DNA from: Pyronema omphalodes
Taxonomy: Eukaryota > Ascomycota > Pezizomycetes > Pezizales > Pyronemataceae
NCBI GenBank assembly: GCA_024516155.1
Contig: JAJJXM010000051.1
Coordinates: 372,001-436,000, forward strand
Direction: 5' to 3'
Length of the DNA stretch: 64,000 bases
Of this stretch, positions 8,423 to 20,484 are shown one piece after another. Numbering within the stretch: the first letter of the stretch is position 1; the number at the start of each line of letters is the position of its first letter. Under the pieces are notes generated by a model, which had not been told where the DNA came from, searched no databases, and was given only the letters and a program-made list of their open reading frames with translations. Made by a program: the position numbers and the translations under genes.

Positions 8423-11277
8423 ATGCACATCAACATCATCCCATACCTTCTGACGGCAGTGTTTTCTTTAACAACCCTCGCAGGGCCAGTCAAGGCGTAA
8501 GATTAACAGCTCTACCCTGTTCGAAATCTTACTAACTGTCGACCAGCAGATCACAACCATTGCATAATGAAACTACTTCATCGGTGACATCAATAAAGAT
8601 ACATCCCGAATTTTTCCCCGGAGCCGGATACTCCACGCCAGTCATACCAACCCCGACATCATCCGATGCTTCTCCTGGTCCAACGTATGCCCCTAATGAA
8701 GCTGTAGGAAATGTATTGGCATCAAACAGAGTGGTCGCTCTGAAGAAGAACCAGGAGTTCTCAAAACTTACGGCCAACTCTCCTTGTGATGCCGCAGATC
8801 CTCTCCAGATCAACGCCTGTGTGAACGGTACTTTCATGCGATGTACTGATGGAGTATACAAAACCATACTGGAGTGCACAGCACCAGCAAAATGCTTTGC
8901 TCTTCCTCTGGAAACCAAGGAGGGGCTAAGTGTCGCCTGTGTGAGCGCTGGTGACGCCGCTTCAAAACTTGGAGTCGAAGTCTCAGAGTTGGAAAATATT
9001 ATCAAAGGTGCACCGATACCAACTTCTCAACCCGCGTCAGCACCGAATGGTCCTTCTTCAAGTTCAGCTGCAGCGCCTCCGGATTACAGGGCACCTCAAA
9101 TGCCAACAACTCCGGTGGATTCGCCCCCAACTGCTACCAGCATCTTCGGCGCCCCACTCCCAACTGGATTGGCTTTACAGAATCGAATCCTCGCATTACA
9201 GAAGAACCAAGAGTTCCCTACAATGACAGCGGATATGCCCTGCGATCAATTCAATGATCTCCGGCGTGATGCTTGTATTAACGGAGCTTATATGACATGC
9301 AACATGGGAGTCTACCGTCTTGCCGTCACCTGTAACGAACCATCGAGATGCTTTGCTTTTCCCTTACAAGATAGAGCTGGTTTCAGCGTTACATGTGCGA
9401 AAGTTGATGAGGCAGCATCAAGGCTCGGTGTTGGAGTGGATGAGCTGGAAAAGATTATCTCTGGAGGCCCAATTCCAACGGTGTTTCCAACATCTAGTTC
9501 TTCGAGTACGGTTATTCAAACATCGTCAGCACTCCCAACACTTCCAGCACCTCCAGCACCTCCTTTGCTCACTATGATTATCAGTTTTCCTTTTTCGAGC
9601 TCAACTGTGATACCGGTCCCATCATACACAGCTCCAGCTCCGGTTCCTTCAGCACCGGCTCCACCAGCACCGGCTCCTTCAGCACCGGCTCCTTCAGCAC
9701 CGGCTCCTTCAGCACCGGCTCCTTCAGCACCGGCTCCTTCAGCACCGGCTCCACCAGCACCGGCTCCACCAGCACCGGCTCCACCAGCACCGGCTCCTTC
9801 AGCACCGGCTCCTTCAGCACCGGCTCCTTCACTACCGACTCCTGTAGTACCGGCTCCATCAGTTCCGGTTCCATCAGTTCCGGTTCCATCAGTTCCGGTT
9901 CCATCAGTTCCGGTTCCATCAGTTCCGGCTCCATCAGTTCCGGCTCCTTCAGCACCAGCACCAGCTCCAACAACCACCAGCCCAGAGCTAGCTATCTCTA
10001 CCAGTTCACCAGTCAATTACCCCACACCTGTCACCCCAACAGCTGTCTCAACCACATTAGCCAGTACTCTTCCCATCACCTCCGCCATCACCAACCCAGT
10101 CCTCACCGGCAACCGCGAGCTGGCGATAAAAAAGAACAAAGCCTTCTCCCGTCTGATTCCGGATGTTCCCTGCGTCGAATCCGATCCTACACAGCTAAAC
10201 GCCTGCATCCGGGGCAACTTCGTGCGGTGTCAAAACGGCAAATACAAACCCATAGTCTCCTGCGACTCACCGGCACGCTGTTTCGCCCTACCACTCGAGA
10301 CGAAACCAGGCCTAATGATAGCCTGTGTCAGCTACGTCGATGCAGCCCAGAAAATCGGTATCAGTGTTGCCGAGCTAGAGGATATTGTCGGTGCGAAGAA
10401 CCCGGCTACTTCTGTTCCTGCACCGACGTTTTTGTCGGGTACGAGTGATGGGACGGTGATTCCTCTGCCGACTGGAATGCCGGATCCGAGACCGAGTTTA
10501 CCGCCGGTGGAAACTTATGCTCCGGCTCCGGGTGAACCTACTGGGACTTCAGTTGCATCGACAGGCACACCTGGAACAGCTCCGGTTGAATCTACGGGAA
10601 CTCCAGCCCCTCCAACAGATACCTCCACCCCCATTCCAACCTCGGAACCCACACCCTCACCCATTCCCACTTCTCCAGTCCCACCGTTCCTTCCCACCGC
10701 TCCAGCTCCCGAGGTACCAACCTCCTCCACATCCCCCGGCACCCCAGCCCCAATGCCAACCCGAACCTTCCACGAAGCCCTACCCTCAATTCCCAAAGCC
10801 ACCTCAAGTCCAACCCCAAGCACATCCTCCATAATAACCAGCACCTCAATCGTAATCTCCACCTCAACCGTAACTGCAGGTGATGTTACCACCTCGATGA
10901 TATTTGTGACTGTTACGGCTCCTCCTATGGCTGTGGAGACGAGTTATGTTACTGTTACTGCATCTGCACCTGCGGCACCTGCGTCTTCGGTGCCGACGGA
11001 GGTGGCGACTAGTGTTGTTTATTTAACCTCCACATCTATGGTAGCTCCAGTGGTAGAGACTAAGACACAGACGGAGACAAAGTCTGAGACAAAGACGGTT
11101 ATCGAAACCATGACCATGACAACTACAGCTACAGCTACGACGACGGAGAAAGTTCTGGAGACAAGTATGGTGTACGAAACGGAGACTAGAACTACGACTG
11201 TGACGGAGAGTGCACCGGCTTATACGGGGGGTGTTCCTGGAGCTCCGGTTGTGATTCCGATTGGGAATTTATTTTAG
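8423..11277 (+). CDS. secreted protein with three CBM19-like modules and Pro-rich linker
   Basis: Exon 1 is 8423-8496 and encodes a signal peptide (MHINIIPYLLTAVFSLTTLA). A short intron (8497-8546, or to 8549) leads to exon 2, ending at 11277; the product is about 934 residues. Three modules of roughly 85 residues (cysteines from residue 105; DNA about 8716-9005, 9180-9470, 10105-10390) share identical spacing of six cysteines, pattern PC..AC.NG.(F/Y)..C..G.Y....C....CFA(L/F)PL......C. This resembles chitin-binding family 19 modules, though I cannot run a profile. Modules 2 and 3 are separated by a Pro/Ala/Ser/Val repeat linker, and a long Ser/Thr/Pro-rich, likely O-glycosylated tail follows. 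No catalytic domain or clear GPI signal is visible. Probably an extracellular or wall protein that binds polysaccharide. Confidence 0.82.
9637..9975 (+). repeat. 15-bp tandem repeats encoding PAPSA / PVPSV units
   Basis: More than 20 copies of a 15-base unit in two blocks. The first is dominated by ccttcagcaccggct (SAPAP) with a ccaccagcaccggct variant; the second by ccatcagttccggtt (SVPVP). Units within a block are nearly identical, indicating recent expansion or homogenisation. The unit length keeps frame. Confidence 0.9.
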
Positions 11278-12299
11278 TTTGGTGATGAATGGGGGATGAC
11301 GGAAAGGATGGGGATGGGGATGGGGATGGGGAATGATGGGGATGTAGGATATGAAGCTAGTGAGATGGGAAATGAATATTTGGGGAGGGAGGGTGAATGG
11401 AAGGGATGGAAAGCTTGGGCGGGGATGGGGGGTAGGGGAGAGGGGGAAGAGGGAGGAAGGAAGGAAGGTAAAAGGCAGGAGAAGCAAAGGCGGGGAGGAA
11501 GGATAGGTCCCATATCATAAAATTAGATTCGTATTAGATGTAGATACAATCAATAGCCATAGAAGGTCGAACTCTAAAGCAGAATATCAATCAATTAATC
11601 TAAGTCATGTTATATCACTCATTATGAACCTGGAGCCTAAATTTAATCATAAATATCACTCGGGAAACTTGCTCATGTCTATTATTAGAAATTTCGAAAA
11701 AGAAAGTACCAAAAAAATGAAAACAAGGATAAATTCCAGATGTAAAATATCTGTCATAAATAAAATTCCTGAAGAGAAGATACTCCCAATACCCAAAAGA
11801 ATTACCTCTATGTATCCCATTGTGCCCTATCCCATGGATAGCAACTCCTTGTTTGTTTGTATGCTTGTATGTATGCATATCCTAGAGAGCGTAGGAATAT
11901 ATTATGAAGCTTCTTCTAGAATTTGGAGCAGCAGGGTTTTCATATCGATATCGATATCTGATATCTGAGCATCTAGGGACAAAGTGGGAGGAAACAGCAT
12001 ACAATCCTGGTAAATTTGTACTGTAACACCTACAGAAGCCATGGTATTTACGAACTCTAAACCTAAATTTCCCTGGGGGCAGGAGGATACGGGGGAAGAA
12101 GAATTTTTTCAAGGATTGTTTTATTGCAATATTGATAATGTCACATTGCTCCAATACTGTCTTTGTGGATATATAAATTGAGGGCATGGATCTATTACAT
12201 TCGTAGATCGTTTTATTGATTAATCAATCCTCTGTCTTCATTTTACTTAATCCCACCACCACACCCTGTCACCCCTCAATCGCGCCCGCTCACGCTTCC
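11278..12299. other. intergenic between CBM-like gene and POP1
   Basis: The first 230 bases are G-rich with ggggat repeats (about 11305-11345) and purine-rich GGAAGG tracts to about 11500. The rest is AT-rich, with a short palindromic atatcgatatcgatatc near 11940. It holds the convergent 3' ends of both genes. No gene supported. Confidence 0.6.
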
Positions 12300-14681
12300 T
12301 CACACTCCCTCCCATCTTCCCAACCTCCCCACGGTATCCCCCACATTCCTAACCACACACAACCTCTCCATTCTATCTTGCCCATCACACCACCACCTCC
12401 CCCAAGCCAATCCCCCCAACGCCACCGCATGCCCCTGCGTAAGCGAATAATTCCCCGTCGTAACAAATCCGACCAAGTTTTCCTCCCCAGGACACTCCGG
12501 ATACGTTTCCATCCCGGCCTCAACCACTCCCGCCTCCGTTTTCTCAAATTTCTTTCCCCCCTTCGATTTCTGTATCGCCGCAGCCAACTTCCTCCAAGGA
12601 TGATCCGGGTTGCTTGGTATGCGGTAGATACGTGCACAGTCTTTAGGTGCGCCGCGGTGGAGGAGGGTGATTTTTACGGTGAAGATAGCGGATGCGAGGG
12701 TGGCAGGAGAGAGGGAGGTAAGAGGAGGGGGAAGATGCGGATTGAGACGGAGGTAGGCGGCAAGGAGTGGGGTGGGGAGGTACCAGTAGGGCTTTGGGGG
12801 TTGGGGAAGGTCGATGGTTGTTGCCATGATGGTGTCTAATGAGACGCCGCCTTCTTCTTTATCTGCATCTTCGGCTTCGGTTTCAGGCATCAAAATATCC
12901 CAATCACACCTACTCCAATCCCCGACTTCCCCTCTCTTCCCGGCAATTTTGATAGCGTCGTAGTTAAGCCTCTTCTGCGGCGGCCTCTTATCCCATACCT
13001 CCTGTCTGGCTTGTTGCTCCTCTACCGCCCAAGTCTCCCCCGCCATCGTCCCCGGAAAATCAGCCGGAAACCACGGGGTGGAATGATCAAACGCCACCTC
13101 TCTATCCTCCTTCACACCCCCGAATCTTATATTATGATTCTGCTGTAAACAATACCAAACCGGGCCAACCCATTTCCAAGGCATGATAAGATGCCATTCT
13201 CCGGGTGCTGTACCATGACGACAGGTGTGGAGGATGATAGGGATATTGGGATCATTGGCAAGAGGAGTTGGGTATGTGCCTGGAGGGGAGTCGGATTTAC
13301 GTTTGTTAATCCTCTTTTGTGATGCTTGAAGCTTGACAGAGTGGACTCTGATGGTGGGGTCTAGCAGAGTGTGAGGAGCTGGGGAAATTGGCCAGGTGCT
13401 TTGCAAGGTTGCCAGTTTTTGGGCCTGCTCTGCAGGGGTGAAAGGTAATGGTTCTAGGCGAGGGGGGAAACGCAGGCGGGGATCGGTGATGGAGAAGCCC
13501 AGGACGAAATTTGGAGGTAAGGCGGCTGGGTTAGTGAGGCCGCGGAGGTTTTGGAAATGAGTTTCAGTTTCTCCGGATGGGTTGGAGGGGTTAAGAATTG
13601 TAATCAAGGCGTCGGTTGCAGAAGGACCAGTGATTTTGATGCTGCCGAGTTCGAAGCGGAGGTCATCGAGGTAAACGAGTTTGGTGGGGGTATTGATGGT
13701 TGCTACTACAGCTTGGAGCTGCGACCAGAGCTGGTGGAAGGCGGAGGGGTGGAGACGGATGAGGACACGGCGGGGAGTGTCGACGGCCTCAGATTCGCAG
13801 GGGCTCCAAATAATGGTAACTGGAGCAATCGGTCGGGTAGGATAATGGCCGACCTCATAAGCCCAAACTTCCTTTACCCTTCTTCCTGCGCGGATCTTCT
13901 TATCCCCCGAACCACCTGGACAAACCGCTTCCAGAACTTTCACAACCTCTTCCTCAGGCCCTCTTACTAGGACACTACTCCAGTAACTCATATCCCAAGC
14001 CACACCTCCACGCTTTTCCACAGCTCGTTGAGTGCTCCTAAAACACTTTTCATTCGGACTTTCCACCACCGCAAACCTCCACCTAACCTTCATATGGGCC
14101 CTTTTCGCATGCCAAACATGAGTCGGTAACCAAGTTTTCCCCTTCTGTCTCTTTCTATACTTTGAATGAGCTCTCGGCGGTAGCCTAAGCCCATCCTCAT
14201 CCTTGATCAACCGTTCCACAACCTCCTTCTTCTTCGCCATCTTCTGTAATTTCTCCGCCGTTTCCCTTCTTAAATAATCCTTTCCCGACTTCTTCCTCCT
14301 TCTAAAAGTATGAGTAGGAGTATTATCCTCCTCCATTTCTCTTTTCGCTCTTCCCCTTAAATGTTTCGGAACCCTCTTTGCATTATGAGCCGCAGTTCTT
14401 CTTCTAAGTTCTCTTGGGACACTTTGAAAAGCCCGTTGCTTTAACGCCTTTTTAGAGGTATCCATAGACCGTTGTAACGCCGAGATTTCGAATTTCCGAC
14501 TACTGATGAAGCTGGAAACATTTAAGAGGCCGGTTTTGAGCTCTGGAAGGGTGGTTTGGGTGATGATGGAGCGGGCTTGTTGCACCCGCGCGCGTTTGAA
14601 GGCTGCATTGGAATTTGTGGGGGTGGTGTCGAGCGGCCGCTTTTTGGAACCCGGGGTGGGGTTGTTATTGGGTGTCGACAT
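12300..14681 (-). CDS. POP1: RNase P/MRP protein subunit POP1
   Basis: Largest protein subunit of RNase P (tRNA 5' maturation) and RNase MRP (rRNA processing), acting in the nucleus and nucleolus. Single exon of 793 residues, close to yeast Pop1. The N-terminal POP1 domain (about 35-260) includes LPELKTGLLNVSSFISSRKFEI, split here by the motif-rich basic stretch RELRRRTAAHNAKRVPKHLR and the conserved WLPTHVWHAKRAHM. The POPLD domain (about 490-575) has WHLIMPWKWVGPVWY and the DHSTPWFPADFPGT signature. The C-terminal region (GNYSLTQGHAVALGGL) matches the end of the family. The ATG at 14681 is followed by an Asn/Pro-rich start. Upstream lies a CCTCAA pyrimidine repeat in the leader. Confidence 0.93.
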   Translation of the reverse strand: MSTPNNNPTPGSKKRPLDTTPTNSNAAFKRARVQQARSIITQTTLPELKTGLLNVSSFISSRKFEISALQRSMDTSKKALKQRAFQSVPRELRRRTAAHNAKRVPKHLRGRAKREMEEDNTPTHTFRRRKKSGKDYLRRETAEKLQKMAKKKEVVERLIKDEDGLRLPPRAHSKYRKRQKGKTWLPTHVWHAKRAHMKVRWRFAVVESPNEKCFRSTQRAVEKRGGVAWDMSYWSSVLVRGPEEEVVKVLEAVCPGGSGDKKIRAGRRVKEVWAYEVGHYPTRPIAPVTIIWSPCESEAVDTPRRVLIRLHPSAFHQLWSQLQAVVATINTPTKLVYLDDLRFELGSIKITGPSATDALITILNPSNPSGETETHFQNLRGLTNPAALPPNFVLGFSITDPRLRFPPRLEPLPFTPAEQAQKLATLQSTWPISPAPHTLLDPTIRVHSVKLQASQKRINKRKSDSPPGTYPTPLANDPNIPIILHTCRHGTAPGEWHLIMPWKWVGPVWYCLQQNHNIRFGGVKEDREVAFDHSTPWFPADFPGTMAGETWAVEEQQARQEVWDKRPPQKRLNYDAIKIAGKRGEVGDWSRCDWDILMPETEAEDADKEEGGVSLDTIMATTIDLPQPPKPYWYLPTPLLAAYLRLNPHLPPPLTSLSPATLASAIFTVKITLLHRGAPKDCARIYRIPSNPDHPWRKLAAAIQKSKGGKKFEKTEAGVVEAGMETYPECPGEENLVGFVTTGNYSLTQGHAVALGGLAWGRWWCDGQDRMERLCVVRNVGDTVGRLGRWEGV

Positions 14682-15423
14682 TGCGGAGGTTGAGGTTGAG
14701 GTTGAGGTTGAGGTTGAGGTGCGGGGCGGTGGGCTGGTGGGTTTTCGTGAAGCGAAATATTTTGGCGTCGCGAGGCACGTACCGGGATGTTCCGTCTGTC
14801 AAAACTACTTGCATGATTAGCGTCGGTTACGTCACGTTTCGCAGGACGCAGTAGCAGAGTTTAATTGTCGGACTATAAATGTTATTGGAACAATTAAAAA
14901 TGATCAGGCGGATTATCAGAAATAAAATAAAGTTTTTCTCCAATGAAAGTCAGAAGCAGGTAATAAAAAAAACCTCACTGGTTCAACCGTCCTTCGATAA
15001 AACTCCACCCAGCTCACTTGATTTGATATATAGAGTACATTTCCAAACAGAAACATGACTAGCCACGCTACCCTAGTACCCATATAATAATATCGTTACG
15101 CTTTCCACTAATAATAACATAAGTAAAAAAAAAACCCTCCCATGGTAGTAATACGCCCGCAAAAAATACCACTGATTATAAGCACAATACTAAAACTGAA
15201 AAAAAAACCAGCCCAAAAATCACGCTGCGTAAAGAAGTAAGGTTAAGTAGAAGAATGCAAGGGTACAAGAACAGAGGTCGTAAATGAAGAAGTACGGTAG
15301 AGCTCGAAGAGAAGTGTTGGGGTTGACGGAGGTTGAAGGTAGGTCTCAACAGGTCGGACGAGAAGACAAAGATGGTGGTGGTGGTGGTGGTGGTGGTGGC
15401 AATCGAGGTGATATTGAGAGCGA
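14682..15423. other. intergenic, POP1 promoter and KXD1 3' side
   Basis: Contains a (gaggtt)n tract at about 14688-14718 and a TTACGTCA ATF/CREB-like motif at 14827-14834, in the place expected for the POP1 promoter. A ggtggt repeat at about 15370-15400 lies just past the KXD1 stop. No gene supported. Confidence 0.55.
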
Positions 15424-16408
15424 TCATGATGGCGGTGGAATCCTATCACGTGCCATATTATATTCGACGGGATATCTGCGGTAGCACATGTCAGCTTGTG
15501 TTCCTCATCTGAACTAAAAAGAATCTGGGCTGAGCTAAAATGGGTTTTCGGCTGAATTGAAGTTGTGAAAGATATGTAGTGGGATGGCGTAGATTGAGAT
15601 GACATACTTTCTTTCGGTTTTCTGCTTCAATACCCTAAAAGTCCATGTCAGTATGTAATTCTGATAAGCACATGGGACGGAATAAAACTCACCGAACTTT
15701 CCGGTGAACATAATCCAAGTCCGCCTTCACTTCCTTGGCAATTTTCATGCCTTCCACAAAGCTGCGTTTGGTCTCGGCTAGTCGGGCTTGCGCTTCTTCT
15801 TGTAATGCAATCAACTCTCGAGTTTTATGGTTTAGCATGCCGGATCTGTAGGAGTAGATGTTAGCATTGGTTACCGTCAATCCCATAGCTCCTGTTGGTA
15901 CCGCACTGCGGCATCACACCATTCCCCAGCTTTGCTTGCTAGGCTCTAACCCTTGACCCAAACTTCCTATAACTTTTTTCTGCTTATTCGGGGTAACCTA
16001 CGTCTGAGCCTGCACAACCAATCCTCTATCCAGTACCAACGGATCAAAAGCCTGACCTAGCCGCTCCGTTAGGAGCTCCAGCATGTCACCCTCCTCCTCT
16101 CCTTCATCGCCTTCCGCGCTGCCCGCATAACTGGAACTGGATATAGAAGATGTGCTGATACTCGGAGCTCTATTGGTATAGCTGGTTGCCGGGGAAGTAG
16201 CGTATGGTGAAGGAGTTGAAGACGTTGTAGAGTAGGTTGCTGGATGTGGGTGTGGGTGCGGTTGATGTTTCAGGGAGTCGTGATGAGAAGGAGGGAGGCC
16301 TGTGTAGCTGGGTGCTCGTGGTCGTGTGTAGTGGGTATCCCTATGGTCGCGGTGTTCTCGGTGATCGCGGAGGTCGCGGTGGTCCCGATGCTCCCGATGC
16401 AAGCTCAT
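15424..16408 (-). CDS. KXD1: KxDL-motif protein, BLOC-1 subunit KXD1
   Basis: Member of the KxDL family; KXD1 is part of a BLOC-1-related complex in endosomal and vacuolar trafficking. Four exons: 16408-16002, 15845-15693, 15634-15608 (27 nt), 15475-15424. The product is 212 residues. The N terminus is a low-complexity His/Arg/Asp stretch (HREHRDHRD), then a Ser/Thr-rich disordered part, then the helical KxDL domain: SGMLNHKTRELIALQEEA.. to EVKADLDYVHRKVR, with the motif at K176-L179. Splicing continues it as VLKQKTERKYPVEYN, matching the way the family ends. The third intron has a GTATGT donor and ctgac branch site. Exons 3 and 4 are inferred from frame and splice signals. Confidence 0.85.
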
Positions 16409-18612
16409 GACGATGCGATAGCGAGGTGAGGTTGGAATAGGGTTTGGTGAGCGGAGGTATAAACTAGAGTCGCGGTGATCGGCGCTTCGAAAACTAGCGA
16501 TGGGAGCTCTGAGAAAACAGAACAGCTACGAATTTGCGAACGGATCCGAGCAAGAGAAGAGATAAGTTGGAGCTAGAAAATTAGGAGTATGACGAACTAG
16601 CCAATAGATAAAACTCAAGTTACAGAGATAAAAAAAATGCAAGGAAGAAAAAAAAAGCCGACCACAGAAACGAGGCGATGAGGAGAGCTAGCTGTGCCAG
16701 TAGCAAGCTTCGAATAGACAGGAACCGTAGCGATATTAATGCCTAGCTGGCTGATTTGAACCACACCAAAGCTGTCAAATGCTGATGGTTCAGGAGGAAA
16801 AAAAAAAATAGTGGCCGATGAGGACGGTAAAGCCGACTGTAACTGACAATTCCTTTTCAAGGGGTTGACGCGATAACTAAAGCCGGGCCGTGAAGGTCGG
16901 CCAGCTCATTCACTGGGATTCTTGGAGCATCGTCCTGCGGGGTGAGACGAGGTGTACAGAAGGCGACTCAGTGACGGGGTAAGGGAGTCTTGAAGCCGAT
17001 TAACTCGAAAGGAATTGTCCAGTTTGGTGGGTGTGTAGAGAAGACGATGCGGTAATGCGGGCAGGCGGAAGGGACCCACCCATCGACCTGGAAAGGTTAC
17101 ATATAGTTATCCGCCGGGGCGATGTCTCGAGACAGGTGTGAGCACGAGCTGGGGAGGAGCAAGCGATTGTGGAGGAGAAGCTTGAAAGTGGGCGTACAGA
17201 CTGGGAACAGCCAAACAGGATGAGTACAGAGAGACGACGGTAACTGCCTCAGGCGTCTGGGGTTCCCCGAGAGCGGTGACCGAGGGTCAGCTCCTCGAGT
17301 GTCTCGAGTTTCTTGATATCTTGGGTTCCTACATGCTGCACCGAGTCATGCAAAATATCCAATCGTGGGGACTATGCGACTCCACTCCTCCTGCTTGCTG
17401 CCCCTGCGTGCATTGAAAGCGAACAGCTCGAGGAATTTGCTTCTGGAAAAATATTCACGCATAGTATTAGGTTTTCCAGGATTCCAATGCCAGCAGACTG
17501 CAAAAGAAGCTTTTCCCCCACTGCTCATGTACCCCTCCGTTAACGTGTCGACGGTCTGCAGGTTCAAATCAGATAAACGATGCGCTGTACGTTTGATTTG
17601 CAACGTCAAGAAACACGTCAACGGTATCTGTTGAGGTTGGATTGTTTTTCTTTAATTTTTCTTATCGACATGACATAAAAGTTGCTTTTTCTTCTTCGGC
17701 GTCTGATCGATGGGCTCAGACCTTCCAAGCATATCGGTGAATCTCGATAGCTACTGGACGAAAACAGCCGGAGCTTTGAGCTACTTTTGCTCTTCTAACC
17801 TCTCACGAAACAAAAAGCATGAAACCCAAAGCTTGATCCCTTATCCCTCTCCTCCCCATACCTGACAACCGCTCAAGAGTACCAAAATATCCATCCTGAT
17901 ACTTACATGGCGGCTTCCGCCGGCTGCATTCATTGACTTTCCGGCCCACAGCCTCGGAACCCATTATGTCGTTTTGTATTCATCCATTTGCACCACCTCG
18001 ACAGTTTAAAAAGCGGAATTGGTTCCGTTTGCAGGCGAAGTTCCTGAGTGGTTACATCCTGAAAATAAGGTGTGTGTGCAGCTCTATCCCTTTGAATGGG
18101 AATCTGGCAAGGAAGGCCATGCAAGTGGAGCGTGCAAAACAGCCGAGAAGGGAGAGTGCTGATCTGGGCTTACAACCCATATCTTGTTACCCTGGATAGT
18201 AGTTCGCAAAGGCTCACCGCACGAGTTATATAATTATTCCAAGAAAGTTTGGAACAGATTATAGATACCAGGGATGATGACGATTGGTGTGGTCATGGGA
18301 ATTGAATGGAGTTTGACGGGATAGCCGATGAACTCTTGTCTTTCAAAAATAACAACTGTATCTATTATATAATTCAGGCATACTAAGCATCTGCCCGTTT
18401 GATAGACATGCAATTACCCTTTTGATATTGAGTGATATTCAATGAAGCAAAAGCTTACCCAAAGACGCTAGTGACCCTACCCGCATGTGCTCTCAACCCT
18501 ACTCCATGGTCGCGACGTCTTGAGAGCGTCACTGGCGGCTCCACGCGAACATTCTGCGCAACACCAGAAACACGTCCATTCTCCATTACCTCCCACGCAT
18601 CGGAAGCCCAAC
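16409..18612. other. intergenic between KXD1 and PRP31
   Basis: 2.2 kb between the divergent KXD1 and PRP31 starts. Many short frames on both strands, none with recognisable protein features. Two short A-rich tracts (about 16650 and 16799-16809). No gene supported. Confidence 0.5.
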
Positions 18613-20484
18613 ATGGCCGAATCATCTCTCGCTGCCGATTTACTTGCTGATTTCAACGACTCCGACGAAGAGGAGCTTGAAGAGAATGGTACTTCGATCT
18701 CTAATGATCTTCTCAGCGACCAGCCTAATAGCCGTCAATCCAGATCACGCGACTTGATGATGGACCTCGATGGGGACGAAGAAGGGGACGACGATGATGA
18801 AGACGAAGAAATGACGGGCACGGTTTTGCCGCAAGACAAAGGCGATCTATCCATCGACGATGACGAGGAGACAAGAAAGCTCAAGGTCGAAAGCATGAAC
18901 TTTGGCGCTATGAACGATGTCAGAAGTGTCGCAAAGCTTATGAAAGTTTTGGAACCCGTATTGGAGGTCAGTAAAAAAATTATCCTCCTGCATAGCAAGA
19001 CGTGTTCTGGCACTGACAATCATTAGGAAATCTCCCACTACCAATCCCTCCCCGCCGCCTCCGCCCAAGGAAACGTAGAAGACAACCCCGAATATAAGCT
19101 CCTCGTCCAATCCAACGCCCATGCAGTCTCCATCGACAACGAAATCATTCTCGTCCACAAATTCATCCGTGATCACTACGCCATTCGCTTCCCCGAGCTC
19201 GAAACACTCGTCGGAAACCCTCTCGACTATGCCAAGTGCGTTAGCATCATCGGAAACAACCTCAACATCAAGGACCTGGAAGAGCAGAATGGCCGAAAAC
19301 TCAGACAGGTGCTCGATGGACCTACCTTGATGACTGTTACCGTCGAAGCTACCACCAGTGCAGGAAGGGAACTTTCAGCGGAGGAATTGGCCACAGTCCT
19401 TCGCGCCGCAGAAATGACCCAAGCTCTCGATGCCGCCAAGCGTACTATCACCGCCTATGTCGAATCTCGCATGAGCATCTTCGCACCCAATACCTCCGCC
19501 ATCGTCGGTTCCCAGACCGCCGCGCAGTTGATTAACTTCGCCGGAGGTCTTCGAGGCCTAGCCGCAACACCAGCATGTAACATTGCCGCCCTTGGAAGCA
19601 AGCGTCAAACCCAGACCGGTCTTGCAACAAACATTGGAATCCGTCAACAAGGATACCTCTACCACTCCCCCGTGATCCGCCAAATCCCCTCCGATCTTAA
19701 GAAGCAGGCTATGCGTATCGTCGCTGCCAAGGTGGTTCTCGCATCCCGGGTTGATTTCTCCCACAGCTCCCCCGATGGACGCCATGGAGAGATATTGAAG
19801 GAGCAAGTCCTAGAAAAGCTTGAGAAACTTACCATTCCCCCTCCCAACAAAGGCCCTCGAGCTCTTCCGGCCCCGGATGACAAACCCTCCCGTAAACGTG
19901 GAGGACGCAGAGCACGCAAAGCGAAGGAGGCCACAGCCATGACAGATATACGGAAAGCCCAGAACCGCATGGCCTTCGGAAAGCAGGAGGAGGAAACAGG
20001 ATACGGAATTTCCGACTCTACCAAGGGACTAGGAATGATTGGACAGCAACAGAGTGGTCGTATTCGTGCTTTACAAGTGGACCAACGTACCAGAGCTAAG
20101 CTTGGAAAGAATAATGCTGGTTGGGCTGGAATTGCAACTCCTGCTGGTGGAGCACAGTCAATGTTTAGAGGTTCTACATCACAGAATTCTGCACCGGGTC
20201 TAGCAGCACTTGGAGGAAGAAACCAACTTTCCGCTTCTGCTGGTGGAGCTTCAGGAACTGCTTCTTCCCTTGCTTTCACACCATTCCAGGGTATTGAGCT
20301 TATCGATCCTAAGATTATGATGGAGAGGAAACGGAAGGCAGCGGCAGAGGATGAGAGGTATTTCAGTGGAGGTACTTTCACGCAAGTGGGAAGTGGGTCT
20401 ATGTTACCCCCGCCTAAGAAACAGGATATGGGTAAAGGGAAAGGTGGATTAATGATGCCGCCACCACTACCAAAGAAACAGTAG
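18613..20484 (+). CDS. PRP31: U4/U6 snRNP splicing factor PRP31
   Basis: Spliceosomal protein that bridges U4/U6 and U5 in the tri-snRNP by binding Snu13 and the U4 5' stem-loop. Exon 1 is 18613-18966 and exon 2 is 19027-20484, with a 60-nt intron (gtcagt..attag, phase 0). The product is 603 residues. The acidic N terminus (runs of Asp/Glu) is followed by NOSIC-type helices, then the Nop domain with ISVHKF-like IILVHKFIRDHY, ESRMSIFAPNTSAIVG and ACNIAALGSKRQ (about 301-311). The C-terminal PRP31 region has the GRRARKAKE basic patch, QNRMAFGK and GQQQSGRIRALQVD. The start at MAESSLAADLLADF is chosen because upstream residues read as leader. Confidence 0.95.

Noticed and set aside
9516..10016. 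Gly/Ala/Thr repeat protein frame on the minus strand
   Set aside because: Opposite strand of the 15-bp repeat linker of the secreted CBM-like protein; every frame of such a repeat is open.
19659..20381. 240-codon open frame on the minus strand
   Set aside because: Antisense to PRP31 exon 2, which is securely identified; product not protein-like.
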